Below are positions 35,831-47,308 of a stretch of 64,000 nt of DNA, one piece after another. The position numbers were made by a program, and so were the translations under genes. Source of the stretch: Irpex lacteus (lineage: Eukaryota; Basidiomycota; Agaricomycetes; Polyporales; Irpicaceae). The notes below the pieces were generated by a model that had not been told where the DNA came from, did not search any database, and saw only the letters and a list, made by a program, of their open reading frames with translations. How positions within the stretch are numbered: the stretch's first letter is position 1; the number at the start of each line of letters is the position of its first letter. The stretch is from NCBI GenBank assembly GCA_001986395.2, contig MQVO02000043.1, forward strand, positions 62,001 through 126,000, given 5' to 3'.

Positions 35831-37320
35831 AAATACTGTTGTGGAAAACTTGGGAAAGCTTTGGAGCGAAGTGAGGTGAGAGGATGAAGATGAGGACGTT
35901 GGTGAACTCGGGGATGAGGCGGATGAAGAGCCTGACAGACAGCTGGCAGACTTTATACCTTCCTCGGGGGATCATCCACAAAGACGCCGATGGCCATGCT
36001 CTGGGTGTGTGGTTGGTTGACGACCTGAATTTCATATTTGTAGATTGCCTACATAAAGTCGTAGGCCTCCTTCCATATCGTGTCTATAAGCCTGTAACAA
36101 ATGTTAGTTACAGAGTGGCTATCAAAATAGAAAATGTCTTACTTCAGATTCGTTAGATGTAACCAGAATTTAGGGCCCTGGGACTGACCGGCATGATCGG
36201 CAGTAATATTGGGCAACCGTAAAAGGTAAAAAAGAACGTTGAACGTGGCCGCCAAGATCCACGACTCACCGATCTATCTGATTCTACCACGGTCTCGGAC
36301 CCGTTAGCCAATCATAACCTCCGTAGAATGACTGCGAACCCCGCCATCGAGCTGCGGTCCCGCCGTCCTAGTCATGTCCGCCTCCGGGCTACTTACCTCC
36401 GGAAAGCACTGCCCATATCGGACAAAGCGTTGTTGTACGCATTCTGCATGTTAATTTCTGCCTTGAGAACTTGAAGACTCGATATTCCGAGTCCGATGGG
36501 GGAGGAAGAAACTTGAAGGACTCGATGGGCGGTTGAGCTCGCGAGTGAGTCAGTTAGCGCTGAATCAGTGCCACGCGGAGAAATCGGAGTTTAAATCACT
36601 CCTGAACACAACTCTCATTACTTTCTGTCACGGTAAGTGACTTTGATATGTACAGTAACTCCACTTTCAGTGAATGCGGGCTGACTGCTGTGGAAAGTAT
36701 GTATGCATCCTTACAAACAGGCCGTAAGATACCAAGTGACACAACACAACACTCAGGCTTCAATGACGGACACACTGGCATAGCATCTACCACATTCCTT
36801 CCATTATCTCCCTAAATTGTTGGTTATATACGTCCTATTACTATCAATGATAAAAGGTGAGTGCTCTGTGCTGCAACGACTTCTTCACCCTGCTCCAATA
36901 CCACTGCATCTAACTAGAGTTGTATCTCATAGTCGGGCGCCAAATAACGCCACAAAGCTTAATAGTCCTAAAATAGGCAACCGTAGTCGATTCACTTGGA
37001 ACGTTAACAGAACAAGCATCCCCTTCTCCAATGCATGGCGTCTTACTCATTCTTAAACTCGAAGTAGGTAGAAGAATTTCCCTCTATTATCACAACCTAC
37101 AACCCGCAACGTAGTTCCGCTTAGCAATTTCGAGTCTGACCACTGTTGCCTCGATCATTGCCGAGTGCGGGATCGAATAGGCTATGGCGCTTGCGATCGG
37201 GCAAAGTGAATCATCGCTTCACACTAACATAGATATCCCTCAGTTCACATATAAGCAACCATGTACAACACCAAGTCCGTCACCTACTCATTACACATTT
37301 CCCCTTTACACTAGTGCATC
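35831..37320. other. Long divergent promoter region of the MFS and aspartic protease genes
   Basis: About 1.5 kb. TATAAG at 37250-37255, 66 bp before the protease ATG, is a likely TATA box. Short open frames (for example 35884-36156 and 36817-37056) have no protein-like features. No repeat was found. Confidence 0.5.
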
Positions 37321-38862
37321 ATGATGCTCACCTCTGCGTTTGTCTCCCTAGTCATTGCCACTTCTGCCTACGGGTTAGCAGTTGCACCTCGTTCAGGACC
37401 ACAGCGGATACCTGTGTACGCTCGACAAGCTGCTAGACCGTCTACTCTGAAGAGGTCGCTGTCTGCCATCGATGTTCCCTTGACGGATTACTTTAATAGA
37501 ACTGATCTTCAGTAAGTACTGCCGTATTTCGAGCACCTGTCCATACATCTTCTTATGCAGAGTATAGGTGGATTGGTAATATCACAGGTACGAAAGATTG
37601 GTCTGCAGGTCCGATTCGTCTTGAATTCTGACAAACTCCCGCGTTCAGTTGGAACTCCTCCACAAACCATAAACGTCGTATTCGACACAGGCAGCTTCGA
37701 CCTCGAGATCTCCAGTGCGCCTTGCCCTCTCTCCCTTCCCTTTCCCCTCTACTAACACATCCACACCCATCTCACAGGTACCAAATGCGGAGCAGCATGC
37801 GCCAACCAAATCCAATTCGACCCCTCCAAAAGCTCAACCTTCATCGACCGCATAAACGAAACAACCCTCAACTTCGGCACAGGCATCGGTATCGACCCCG
37901 TCCAAGGGTCCAACTGGTCTCTCCAGGTCCGTAACTCTACGGATACGGTGGCGGTGGGAGGCGTGTCTGTGCCGGATGTGGAGTTTTATTTGATTGTGAA
38001 CCAGACGAAGGAGTGGGCTGATGATCCTAATAGTGGTATACAAGGGATGGGAGCGAAGGCGAGAGGTCTATTTGCTGGTCTGGAGGCGCAGGGTCTCCCC
38101 TCCTTGTTCAGCTTCTACCTGACCCCTCAGTCAGTGGGCGATGCGGAGCTCACGCTCGGAGGCATCGACCACTCCAAATTCAAAGGTACATCTCCTTCCC
38201 CTCATCGCTAGCCTCGTTCAATGGATTTAACCTCAAACTCCAACCCCCTCCACTGCCTAGGCGACCTGACATACGTATCCACCGTCCCATCACCATACCC
38301 CGAATACCCCTTCTGGCAGCTCAAGAACCTCGGGTTCAGCGTGAACAACAAGTCGACGTCAGCACCCTCCAAAGACCGAATTTTTGTCCTCGACAGCGGC
38401 ACGAGTAACGTTGTTTTACCCAAGGAAGACGCAGAGGTCCGTTCTTCCTCTTCCTCTTCCTTTGCCCTCCCCATAACTGTTTGCTAACCATGACATCTCA
38501 TGCAGGCAATCTACGCCCAAATATCCCCCCACATAAAACCCTACACCCCCATCCCAGGCACCTACGCCCTCCCCTGCTCCCTCCTCCCCTCCCTCACCTC
38601 AAACTCCTCAAACTCCTCAAACTCTTCCTCCGGCGCCGAAATACAGTTCTTCTTCCGCGCGCAAAACGGCCGGACCCTCCCGCTCGTGGTGCCAACCAGC
38701 GAATTGAGCCTGGGTCCGTTCCCGGGGGACGAGGGGATGTGCCAGACTGTTATTAATGCGATGGAGGAGAATTGGATCCTTGGTGCGAGTCTGCTGAAGC
38801 ATTATTACAGTGTTTGGGATGTTGGAGGGGAGAGGATGGGGTTTGCTGAGAATGGGTTGTAG
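37321..38862 (+). CDS. Secreted pepsin-like aspartic protease (A1 family)
   Basis: Extracellular acid endopeptidase. The start at 37321 (MMLTSAFVSLVIATSAYGLA) gives a clear signal peptide and then a basic propeptide (ARQAARPSTLKRSLSAIDVP). The mature part begins near LTDYFNRTDLQ, spliced to WIGNITVGTPPQTINVV with the first catalytic site VFDTGSFDLE. Later segments are FIDRINETTLNFGTGIGIDP, IQGMGAKARGLFAGLEAQGL and PSLFSFYLTPQSVGDAELTL. The second catalytic site is VLDSGTSNVVLP and the C terminus is EENWILGASLLKHYYSVWDV. Five or six exons and about 410 aa, the usual A1 size. Several N-x-S/T sites, including an Asn-Ser run (SNSSNSSNSSSGAE), suggest heavy N-glycosylation of an exposed loop. Both catalytic aspartates are present, so the enzyme should be active. 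There is no C-terminal GPI or membrane segment. Confidence 0.9.
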
Positions 38863-39073
38863 TGTTGTTGTCATTTCTGCTCTCCACCTTAAGCTACCTT
38901 AAGCCACCTTAAGCTTACCGTAGCAGTCAGTAATTCATGTCTATCTATACTCTGCTTCTTTATATCCGATGCATTTGACAGCAGAACAAGAACAGAGCAA
39001 CTGAGATGTCAATTCTCGATAGTATAATATACACAGAATAGTCCAAATGAAATCCCAAGAATCCACCGTCGGC

Positions 39074-41010
39074 TTAAGCCAAAGCGCCCTAAACACACAC
39101 ACGTCAATATTACCATCATGAAGTTTAGAAGCGATGATGGGGCTTACCATGGGGTCCCAGGCGGGAAGCACAACCCTCTCGTCGCTCTCATACACCTTAA
39201 CAAGCTCCTTCGGTGCAAGCGCCTTAGGGATAACAACCTGGTACACGAACCTACCCCGCACATTATCAGTACACCACACCACACTGCAAAATCAGTCAGG
39301 GAAAGACACGCACTGCTCAAACCAAGCATCCGTCATAAGGTAATACCCCTTATTCCCCGTCGCATCCCCCCACGAGTTCTCCACCTTGTACCGCACAGGC
39401 TTGCCAGAGGCGTCGAGGTGCACGCCGGAGATGACCATGGCGTGTGTCATGGCGGACTCGCCGACGCGTAGGCGGTCGGCTTTTGTGAGGTTTAGGGTTA
39501 TGTCGAAGGGGGTCTGTGAACGGTTTTGAATAAGCATGAAGAAGGTGCACGAAGAGGAGGAGAGAGCGAACCTCGTAGTCGAAGAGAGCAGTATCCATAA
39601 TCCCGGCGTCACGCTCTGAGAACTGGCCGACGTCGCACCCGAAGAAGACTGGCTGGCCGGCTTTGATCTGCTTCACGACTGCAGCCTTGAGGTCGTCGAT
39701 CTCCGTGTTGACGTCTATAGGTAGGGTTTAAGATTAAGGGTATGAGAGAGAGAGAATGAAAGGCGTACAGAGGACGGGACGGCCGCCCCAGAGGTTGCCG
39801 AGCTTGTCGACGGTGTAGAGCTTGCCGTATTCGTTGCGGGGGTCGTTGATCAGTGAGAAGGAGTCCGCGGGCTAGTTATTCGTATGGTTAGTATAAGTTT
39901 ATACCTCAGGGTGACTGAAATGCACTCACCGAGTAGTCGCCCTTGGCAATCTCGTACAGCTCCTTAGGCGTACCCTCCCACCGCCCAGCCTTCCCATCCT
40001 TATCATAAAACTCCCACACAAACTTCGCGTCATTTCTCAACAGCGGAACACCAAGTATAGCGCTCTGGATGGTATACACCTCCTTGAGGAGTTCCTCCTT
40101 CTTGGCGCGGAGAGCCTGGATGTGCGACTCGGTGAGCTGGGAGGAGCCAGAGGAGGCGCGGAAGGAGTTGGCGAGGTTCCGGAGGACGAGGGCGTGTTCG
40201 CGGAGTTTGGTCTTGAGGAGGGAGTTCAGGGGGCTGGAGGCGGAGGAGTGGTAGGATTCGGGGTAGACGGATTGGGGGACTACTCCGTAGGTCTGGGAAC
40301 GTGTGAGTATGAGTGTTCGAGCGGAGTTGGTAAAGTATGCACCTCGAGCAGGTTGACGACCATGTCCCATTGGCCACCGTCGCTGATGAGGTCACCGGCG
40401 AGGTGAGTGATAAGACGGTCGTCGATGGGAAGGTCGGAGTGTTGGATAGACAGCTCAAGATAGTAGTTCGACTTGTTAAGCTTGTCGAAGAAGAACAGGT
40501 ATGCCTGGGGAGAGATAGCAATGATAAGTGATACCGCATGGTGCGAGCCGTTATAGGTGCACAGTCCCCACGACGCTGAGAACACCCTGACATACCTGAG
40601 AGAGCTGGAAGTCATCGAGGTTGAACTTCTTCATGATGTTATATCTCAGGACGTTAGTAGTGGCGAACAGCCAGCAGCGGCCACTGCTCTTCTGGTTCGT
40701 GATAGGGCCAGTCTTGAACTTGAGTTCGTGGTTGAAGACATGTGAGTCAGCGACGACTGCCTTGCGCGACTTGAGCGCGGAGTGGAGGTCGGTGTGGTTG
40801 AGGATGGTGCGCGCGAGCTCGACCTGAGGTTTGCTGGCGATCTCCTCCTCCCATGAGTTGAAGTGGGTGGAGGAGATGCTGCCGTCGGCTGAAGCGGGCT
40901 TCGAGGATGACGAGATGGCGAGCTTGGCGAAGTCTGCGCTGATGCGCTTCTCGTTGAGCTCGGCGGCGGCGGCGACGGTGGCGGACGACTTGGACTGAGA
41001 TGCTCCCATG
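39074..41010 (-). CDS. Bleomycin hydrolase / cysteine aminopeptidase (C1B)
   Basis: Cytosolic papain-fold aminopeptidase of the Lap3/Blh1 (Gal6) type, usually a hexamer. In yeast it detoxifies homocysteine thiolactone and bleomycin. The start at 41010 gives MGASQSKSSATVAAAAELNE; MG-x3-S at the terminus could allow N-myristoylation. The catalytic cysteine is in NQKSSGRCWLFATTNVLRYN. The FQLSQAYLFFFDKLNKSNYY exon follows. The catalytic His and Asn are in GESAMTHAMVISGVHLDASG and VENSWGDATGNKGYY. The C terminus YQVVIPKALAPKELVKVYES runs to LPAWDPM, with a short last exon GALA ending at 39074. The free C-terminal residue matters in this family because it sits in the active-site cleft, and GALA fits. 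About seven exons, roughly 490 aa. All catalytic residues are present. The gene is divergent from the unknown gene at 41217. Confidence 0.93.
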
Positions 41011-41216
41011 GTGGACGACGGGCGGGGGATTGGGTGCGACTGGTGCGGTGCGGTGTGGTATATATACGTCGCTGGGCGGTGACTGCGCTGGCTGATTACA
41101 GTACTTGTGCCACACGGACTGAGATAAAGAGCCCTCTCCCCATTCGCTCGGCACACAACGGCAGCCCGGTCCGGGATTCTCACACAGGGGCACGTCAGAG
41201 GCTGCTCGAGTTGCGC
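41011..41216. promoter_or_regulatory. Short bidirectional promoter with TATATATA
   Basis: About 206 bp between two divergent start codons. TATATATA at 41059-41066 is palindromic and 49 bp before the bleomycin hydrolase ATG, so it may serve that gene. Confidence 0.5.
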
Positions 41217-44200
41217 ATGTCCCTCATCGTCAAACACTTTATCAACGACGAGCACGACGGCGGCCACGATGACCGCGACATCCTTAATCAGGGTAAACAG
41301 GTGCTTAAGCATGCGTGCACCCAAGCAGGATGGGTCACCGTGGCCCCGCCGTCCCACGCCCAGCTCGTTTGCTTCCGTGCGTAGTCTTCGAGTTTAGATT
41401 CGAAACTAATTAACACATGGTGCCTTAGAACGAACGAACAACGCGTATACTTACGCGTTGAGTCCACCATCCGTGGACCTTGCATTTAGAGACGAGGTAC
41501 TACTCGACTTTGACACGTCCAAGCCAGTCGAGGAAGAGGTCATCGTATTGGAAGACCTCGAGGAGTTTAACCACGACCCAAATAGCTTTCCAGACATCGA
41601 CAATCCCTCTCAAGAGCAGGGAGACCCACAGCTCTCAGCCGAAGACTACTCTCTCTTCTTCCAACAACACCAGCCAGAGGCGCAGTCTACACCTGTCCAG
41701 AACAACGGGACCGGCCTTTCCTCCCTGGACGTTTCGTTGTTCCTCAAGCAAGCCGAGTCAATTCTACAACAAGTTCCCTCTCTAACCGCAGGCGATGCAC
41801 CTGGCGAGGTGTCACCTCGCGACGTCGTTGAACAGCCGACTACAGAACTTCCGGACACGACGTCTACAGCCTCAGGCGAAGGGTCCCACGTCCACTGGGA
41901 AGAGTCTCTACGAAACCACTCTGCATTTACACCCCCAGACGGCTGGTCTCAACAAGATACACCCTCAATGCATCCTCCCTCATTGTCTGGCAACGCATCT
42001 CAGAAGAACTCAGGATCGCATTTCTTTACCGGCTCTCAACCTCCCAGTAACCATTCCCTCTCCCAAAGCGCCGTCGCTTCTGAGCACCAAAGCAACAACA
42101 TATCCTTTTCACTACCCCCACCAGCCCAAGCACCTCACAATAACAACACCATACCAGAATCAACCCCACCCTCCTTCAGCTTCGACGCCAACGCACACCA
42201 CCCACCTCTCCCCCTCCCACTTCCCTCCCAAACTCGCTCCCACTCCCAACCTCATTCCTACTCCCAACCTCATTCCCAGGTACAATCCCAACACCGCCAC
42301 GCAACCCCATCCTTCTCCTCCCAACACCACCACGCAACCCCATCCTTCTCCTCCCAACACCCACCCACCCCCACGCACAACCCCGAATCCCTCGGCTCCC
42401 CCATATACAGCTACAGCGGCCCCAACCGGGAACCCACCCCCACTCCCTCCATTCCTCGCTCACAACTCGAACAATACACGTATAGCTCGCAGTATCCTCG
42501 GTTGTATGATCCCGTGAGTTTGCGTGAGGATTTGCAAGTTCAGCCGGTACCCGAAGCGTATATGCCGTTGCCGGAGATGGGGAGTTTGTCGTTGGAGGCT
42601 CCGAGTGCTAGCCAGGAGGGTGAGGGGGCGTCGCAGCCGTCTGCGTATAACGACCAGCCCCCCGCGAGTAGGGTGCATCCTGCGGATGTCGTATTCGCAT
42701 CTGTAGCGTATAACTATTCTAGCGCGACGCCTCCACCGCCGGGCCAGCCGCCTCCACCCCGCTCAGCCTCGTCTCAGCCTTACTTTGACTGGAACGTTCC
42801 GGTTCCTTCTGCGAACCATGGGACTAGCGAGTCGATTGATGCTGGCGAGTTGGGTGAGATACCTGGGTTTGGTACTCGACCGCCTCCGAAGCATGACACA
42901 GCGAGAGAAGAGGGAGGGGTAGATCGTAGTTCCTCGCCTATACAAGACTTCACTACTAGCATCGTCAGTGCACGCCCCAACTTGAATGTTCAACCCGTCG
43001 GTGATTTTGTGGGACAGATACCAGGCTTTTGTACTAGGCCGCCTCAGCACTTGGTATCCAGCGACGCTCGACAGGAGGCAGATGAGCCAAGGCGTAGTTC
43101 CTCGCCTATACAAGACTTCACGACTAGTATCGTCAGTGCACGTCCTAGTGCTCAACCCGTCGACGAGCCTGTGGGCCCTCGGTGGAAGTTTCCTTCTGAT
43201 GCCGTTCGTGCACCGCAGAGGGGCAAGCACGATGGTGGTGGAGAAGGAGGTGAAGGAATGAGGGATGTGACGTCGTCTTCGCCGATATTGGACTTTACGA
43301 CTACGGCAAGCGCATTGGACATGGACCTCGTAGGTGGGGGTTTGGGCGCGAATACGGGCCACGATGAGAGTCCACCGGGTTTCAAGGGTGGAGGCGGTGA
43401 AATGTGGCGTGTGCCGGGGTTACAGCAGTCGCCATCTCAGTCTCTACCTCAGTCTCAGGTGCAAAAGGAGACGGGGTTAGGGCTGAGTGGTATAGCCCCG
43501 GAAGACGAGCTAGCTAAATCTATCATTCTCAAACCAGCGAATGAAGCAACCTCAGAGAGCGTACAAATCCGCACTGGAGAAGGTGCACAGCCGAGGGAGA
43601 CGTGGAGCGGTGGCGGGAGTGAGAGCTTCGAGTTGTACGGGAACCAACAAGCCGACGATGGTCGACCACAATCGCTGGGGGTTGTGGGAAGGGAAATGGA
43701 CGTTGACCCTCCGCAGCCCGGTGGTGGGGAACAGAAACCGCTGACGAGGATGTCGACGGACGAGCAGCTGTATGGTTCATCAGGGAAGAGTCTGCCCGAT
43801 GTCGATGATGGAGATGGAGGGAAGACTCCTACGCAAGAACAGCCGCAAGAGGCCCTTCACCGGCCAGATTCAACAAACTCAGGCGCATCCTCCAAGCGTT
43901 CTCGTTCGCCTGATGCACGGGGAGCGTCTGCACATATTCAGAGGGTCGAAGAAGGCACCGTCAGCCCGCCTCGTAAGAGACGGCGACTTGAGTCTGGGGC
44001 GTTGTACGATATGATCCCCGGGGTAACTTTCTCTCATTGCCTCTCTTCTCAGCTGTTTGAGCTGATAGTGTTTTTAGCCGCATCTATACACAGTTCCCAG
44101 TCCGCCAGCGACTCCCGCACCGAAAACACTTAAACTGCCAGAAGAAGCAAATCCAAAGGCTTACACGGCGCTCAACCTCCCTCAATTCCTCCCGTTATCC

Positions 44201-44797
44201 GAGCATACACCTGACAGCGTCGCTCAGCTGTTCAAAGATCCTTATGCACGTTGTGCTTGGATCATACCCGTACGCGGGGTACCGCCGTTCCCTGGCTGTA
44301 CAGCCGCTTCAGTCCTCGACACTTCCCCTTCCCCCACCTCTCATCCCACCTCCACTTCCAACACTCTCATAAGCGATAAAGTGACAGACCTACCGAGCGG
44401 TCCCACTTCGAACGTCGCACACCAGGATTCCCCAGGTGCGATCACCTGGACGGGAGACGCGCTGAGGGCGTTTTGGAAGTTCCTCGTTGATGTAAGAGAG
44501 GCGGGGCAGATGGGGCCTGTTGCGTTGTCTTTTCACTGTGCGAGTTCGTGTTATGCCGGTTCTTCCTCTTCGCGATCCAAATCCAACGCGCGCGAACGTA
44601 CAGACGGTGCACGACTCCGCGACATAGACTTCTTCAAAGTATACGTCGACGCGCCCTATGCGCCAAAGATGCGGGACTTGCTGCATGCGTGGCGGTACGA
44701 GTGTACGGTGGGTGGGGAGACGGTGAGGTGGAGGTTGTTGAGGGGTGCGAAGTTTGTGTTGGTTGATGAGAGGAGTAAGGGTGTTTTGGTTTGGTGA
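41217..44797 (+). CDS. Large Ser/Pro/Gln-rich protein of unknown function
   Basis: Not recognised as any named family. I chose the ATG at 41217 because its exon (MSLIVKHFINDEHDGGHDDR) joins in frame, by a GTGCGT donor near 41377 and an AG near 41428, to RTNNAYTYALSPPSVDLAF and the long exon; the long exon itself lacks an early ATG. The middle, about 800 residues, is disordered and low in complexity, with His/Ser/Gln runs (HHHATPSFSSQ twice; SHSQPHSYSQPHSQ). A unit of about 55 residues with IPGF-x-TRPP and SSSPIQDFTTSIVSARP occurs twice, with a third partial SSPILDFTT. A basic KRSRSPD and PPRKRRRLES stretch looks like a nuclear localisation signal. After an intron near 44010-44090 a compact C-terminal region (PEEANPKAYTALNLPQFLPL; AFWKFLVDVREAGQMGPVAL; YAPKMRDLLHAWRYECTVGG) looks folded. 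Probably nuclear; function unknown. Confidence 0.65.
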
Positions 44798-45332
44798 CTC
44801 GGATTGGGAGCTAATTGGGTGAGGGTGGGTAATTTATTTGGGTAATTTATTAGGTGAGTTTCTTGTTTGGTCGGTGTTGGGTTCGTGTTGATTATGCGTT
44901 GATCCCTGCAGTATAGGCTGTATTCTGACTGTAGGAACCAATGGACCCGAAATTGACCAGCCACGTAAGCTTCGAAATCGTGAACGTCAAGTGCGATTCG
45001 GCCCTCAGACAAGGAACTGGCTCACAAAATGGTACTAGTAGGCTGAACCCAACGTTTTTGGCGACTAGCTTCACTTTAAACTACCATCGTTGGGTAAGCA
45101 AATTTGGCGATTGGCGGGTACAGTATGCGCCCGAAACAATGTAAGTGTAACACACGGCTCGTCAACTGCCGGCGGTGTCACGATGCCACCGCCCGAGGGC
45201 CACCGCCGCTGAAGGAAATGGGCGTTCCGAACCCCGATATTATCTCGTTGCACTAATGCTTATCGTATCATGTTGACCAGGGCTACATAAGTATACGGCC
45301 GGATATAAGCCAGCATTTTCACCTTACACAGC
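44798..45332. other. Intergenic region
   Basis: About 535 bp. A run of GGGTAATTTATT-type words follows the stop codon (44828-44860). TATAAG at 45304-45309 lies very close to the next gene's first ATG. Nothing else was recognised. Confidence 0.45.
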
Positions 45333-46425
45333 ATGCGTACGACAGACATGACCGAGGAAAGATCGCAACCATTCACTATTCGTCTCCTCACAAAGGAATC
45401 TGCTGGTACGCTGCCGTTTAAACGAGAGCGATTATGTATCTGATCTAATAGGCACCCCTAATCGCAGAAAGTGACATCGAAGGAGCGAACGCAGTTATTA
45501 CTGACGCATTTGGATGTAATGAGCTGCCGCCACATGGTACTGACTCTTTACTCTTCCAAGTGTTCATAAGTATCTGATCTGCATTATCTACATAGCTCCA
45601 TCATTTCTCGCTGGCGAAAACAGATATTCCCCGGAACTGGGACGATGGCAAATTGAATGTGGAATAGTAGCAGGAAGGGTGTATGTTGTCGAAACTACGA
45701 CGGGGGAGATTGTGGGAGCGGCAGTCTGGTTTGGGCCGGGTGAAGAAGTTCTGAAGTCGTATGTGCGCTGGATTGTCGTGCTAATTTGACCACGACTCAC
45801 AAGGATCATGTCATCAGCTCCCCGGTAGAAAGGCAGAAAGTGTTCTTTGACCGATTTCTGTCTGTGCTGAGGGCCAATTGCCTCGGCATGGCACACTGGT
45901 GGGTAGATCACGTACGTTCTTACACTTAAGAGTCACTACATGTGCGCGTTTAAACAATTAATTCTGACCATCGGTCTCCAGTTCCTCCCTCGCATTGATC
46001 ATTTCGCTGCAGAAGCTCTCGGAGATGCTACTGCACAGCGAGATTCGTGGTGTCTTCACCTACTGGGAGTGTCCACTAAATTTAAGGGTCGGGGTATCGG
46101 CACCGTTCTGATTCAAGTGGTTCAGAAAGAAGTACGCAGACTTGTGTTTTTGTACAACGTGATTTTTTGGCTCATTGCTCACCCTTAGGCATCCCGAGAA
46201 ACGAATAGTAGAGAACGAAGGCTCACGGTTATGGCTGGGCCGGTGCGTACATTCGTCTTACGTACACAAGAATAACCTCATCTTACTCTCCCGAAGGTCG
46301 ACTTCTATCGTTCAGTCGGATTCGTTTTACTAGGTCAAACTGAGATCGAGAGCGAAGAGTCCCTTGGGATGAAGGCCCCATTTTTCTATCTTGCATGTGA
46401 CGTACAACCTGAGCATGCATCTTGA
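45333..46425 (+). CDS. GNAT-family N-acetyltransferase
   Basis: Acetyl-CoA-dependent acetyltransferase of unknown substrate, of a kind frequent in basidiomycetes. Two starts are possible: 45333 (MRTTDMTEERSQPFTIRLLT) or the second Met at 45348. The second fits better with the TATAAG at 45304, which is only about 29 bp upstream. Exons join as KESAESDIEGANAVITDAFG, CNELPPH, PSFLAGENRYSPELGRWQIE, VAGRVYVVETTTGEIVGAAV and WFGPGEEVLKS. The fold's core follows: RQKVFFDRFLSVLRANCLGM, LHLLGVSTKFKGRGIGTVLI (with the acetyl-CoA-binding R/Q-x2-G-x-G/A motif as KGRGIG) and VDFYRSVGFVLLGQTEIESE. The end is QPEHAS at 46425. About six exons and 250 aa. A decayed copy of part of this gene lies 0.4 kb downstream. 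Confidence 0.8.
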
Positions 46426-46699
46426 GCCGAGATAAAACAGTGGTAAGTATATTCCAAGCGGTATAAAGCGATATTTACTCCTATGTCATATCAATAACGG
46501 GATGAATGGGCTGTCACTTAAGCATGCTGCAGCAATTGCGCAGGCAGGTGACTACCCTCGAGATCAACGTGCGACACCGGAGGAGGTGAAGATGAATGTA
46601 TGACCGACGCTGCTCATGCTACTACAGCATTATTGGAACATGAGAGACAAAGAGTGCACAGAAGATGACACCATTGTCACGTTAGGTCCCAATTCTATT

Positions 46700-46790
46700 A
46701 GGCTCCTTCCAATGCCGTCGTTTCCGAATCGTCTTCGTTTTGATTTCCTGACCGACTTCGTAAACCAGTGCTAGTGCGCCCTGCGAGAGT
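46700..46790 (-). pseudogene. Fragment resembling the 3' end of the neighbouring membrane-protein gene
   Basis: On the minus strand this reads GLRSRSGNQNEDDSETTALE. It resembles GVRNRSGSRGSEEDLESAGL at the end of the gene at 49430-52002, and the DNA shares TTCCTGACCGA(C/T)TTCGTA. It looks like a relic of a duplicated paralogue. Confidence 0.4.
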
Positions 46791-46815
46791 GTCGGTGCCC
46801 ATCTGCTAACGGCTC

Positions 46816-46996
46816 CTGCCTCGAATAGACCAGCTCCCAGCAGAGACACTTGGAGATGCTACCGCATAGCGAGGTCCCTGCTGTTTTCACTTTACTAGGT
46901 GTTTTGAACAGATCCAAAGATCTCTAAGCATTGACACAAGCCTGACTCGGATTCACGTCGTTTAGAAAGAGGTATGCGAGGTTTAATTCTATTACA
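46816..46996 (+). pseudogene. Decayed partial copy of the GNAT gene
   Basis: About 180 bp align by eye with 45983-46160 of the functional gene (CTTGGAGATGCTACCGCATAGCGAG against CTCGGAGATGCTACTGCACAGCGAG, each shown as its own short match). The CAG glutamine codon has become a TAG stop. The acetyl-CoA-binding KGRGIG region is lost, and the exon-end sequence GTTTAGAAAGAGGTATGCG matches GTTCAGAAAGAAGTACGCA. It cannot be functional. Confidence 0.6.
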
Positions 46997-47308
46997 ACGA
47001 GAATATGGAGCAAAATTCGAAGAGCAATGGCACGAAAATGAATCTCGGTGTATCTGCAGAAATTAAGAAAAGGAACGAAATACTCAGACATATCGAGAAA
47101 AATTTTATGAGTCGAGACCGATGGAATCATGGAAACAGAAGTACGGTATGTACGGTATCATTTAACTGTGCGTCTCTTCGCGATGTCGCTGCTACATATG
47201 CTTAGCTCAGCTCAACGTTGTAGCCCATGTGTAAGTGTCTAAACATCGATAGGTGATCTGGGGTCCTAATCAGAGGTCAGTGTCCATATTATCATGAAAC
47301 TTGGGGTG

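Larger units (their letters stand above)
46426..47308. other. Intergenic region holding gene relics
   Basis: About 880 bp of decayed sequence, including the two fragments listed separately. The remainder (46997-47308) shows only a short lysine-rich open frame with no recognisable protein. Confidence 0.45.

Noticed and set aside
35884..37056. Short open frames between the transporter and the aspartic protease
   Set aside because: No start context, splice-supported extension or recognisable sequence; they read as untranslated or intergenic DNA.
42230..42370. CRISPR-like or satellite repeat suggested by TCTCCTCCCAACACCACCACGC-type words
   Set aside because: These are codon-level repeats inside a low-complexity coding exon (HHHATPSFSSQ twice), not a separate element.
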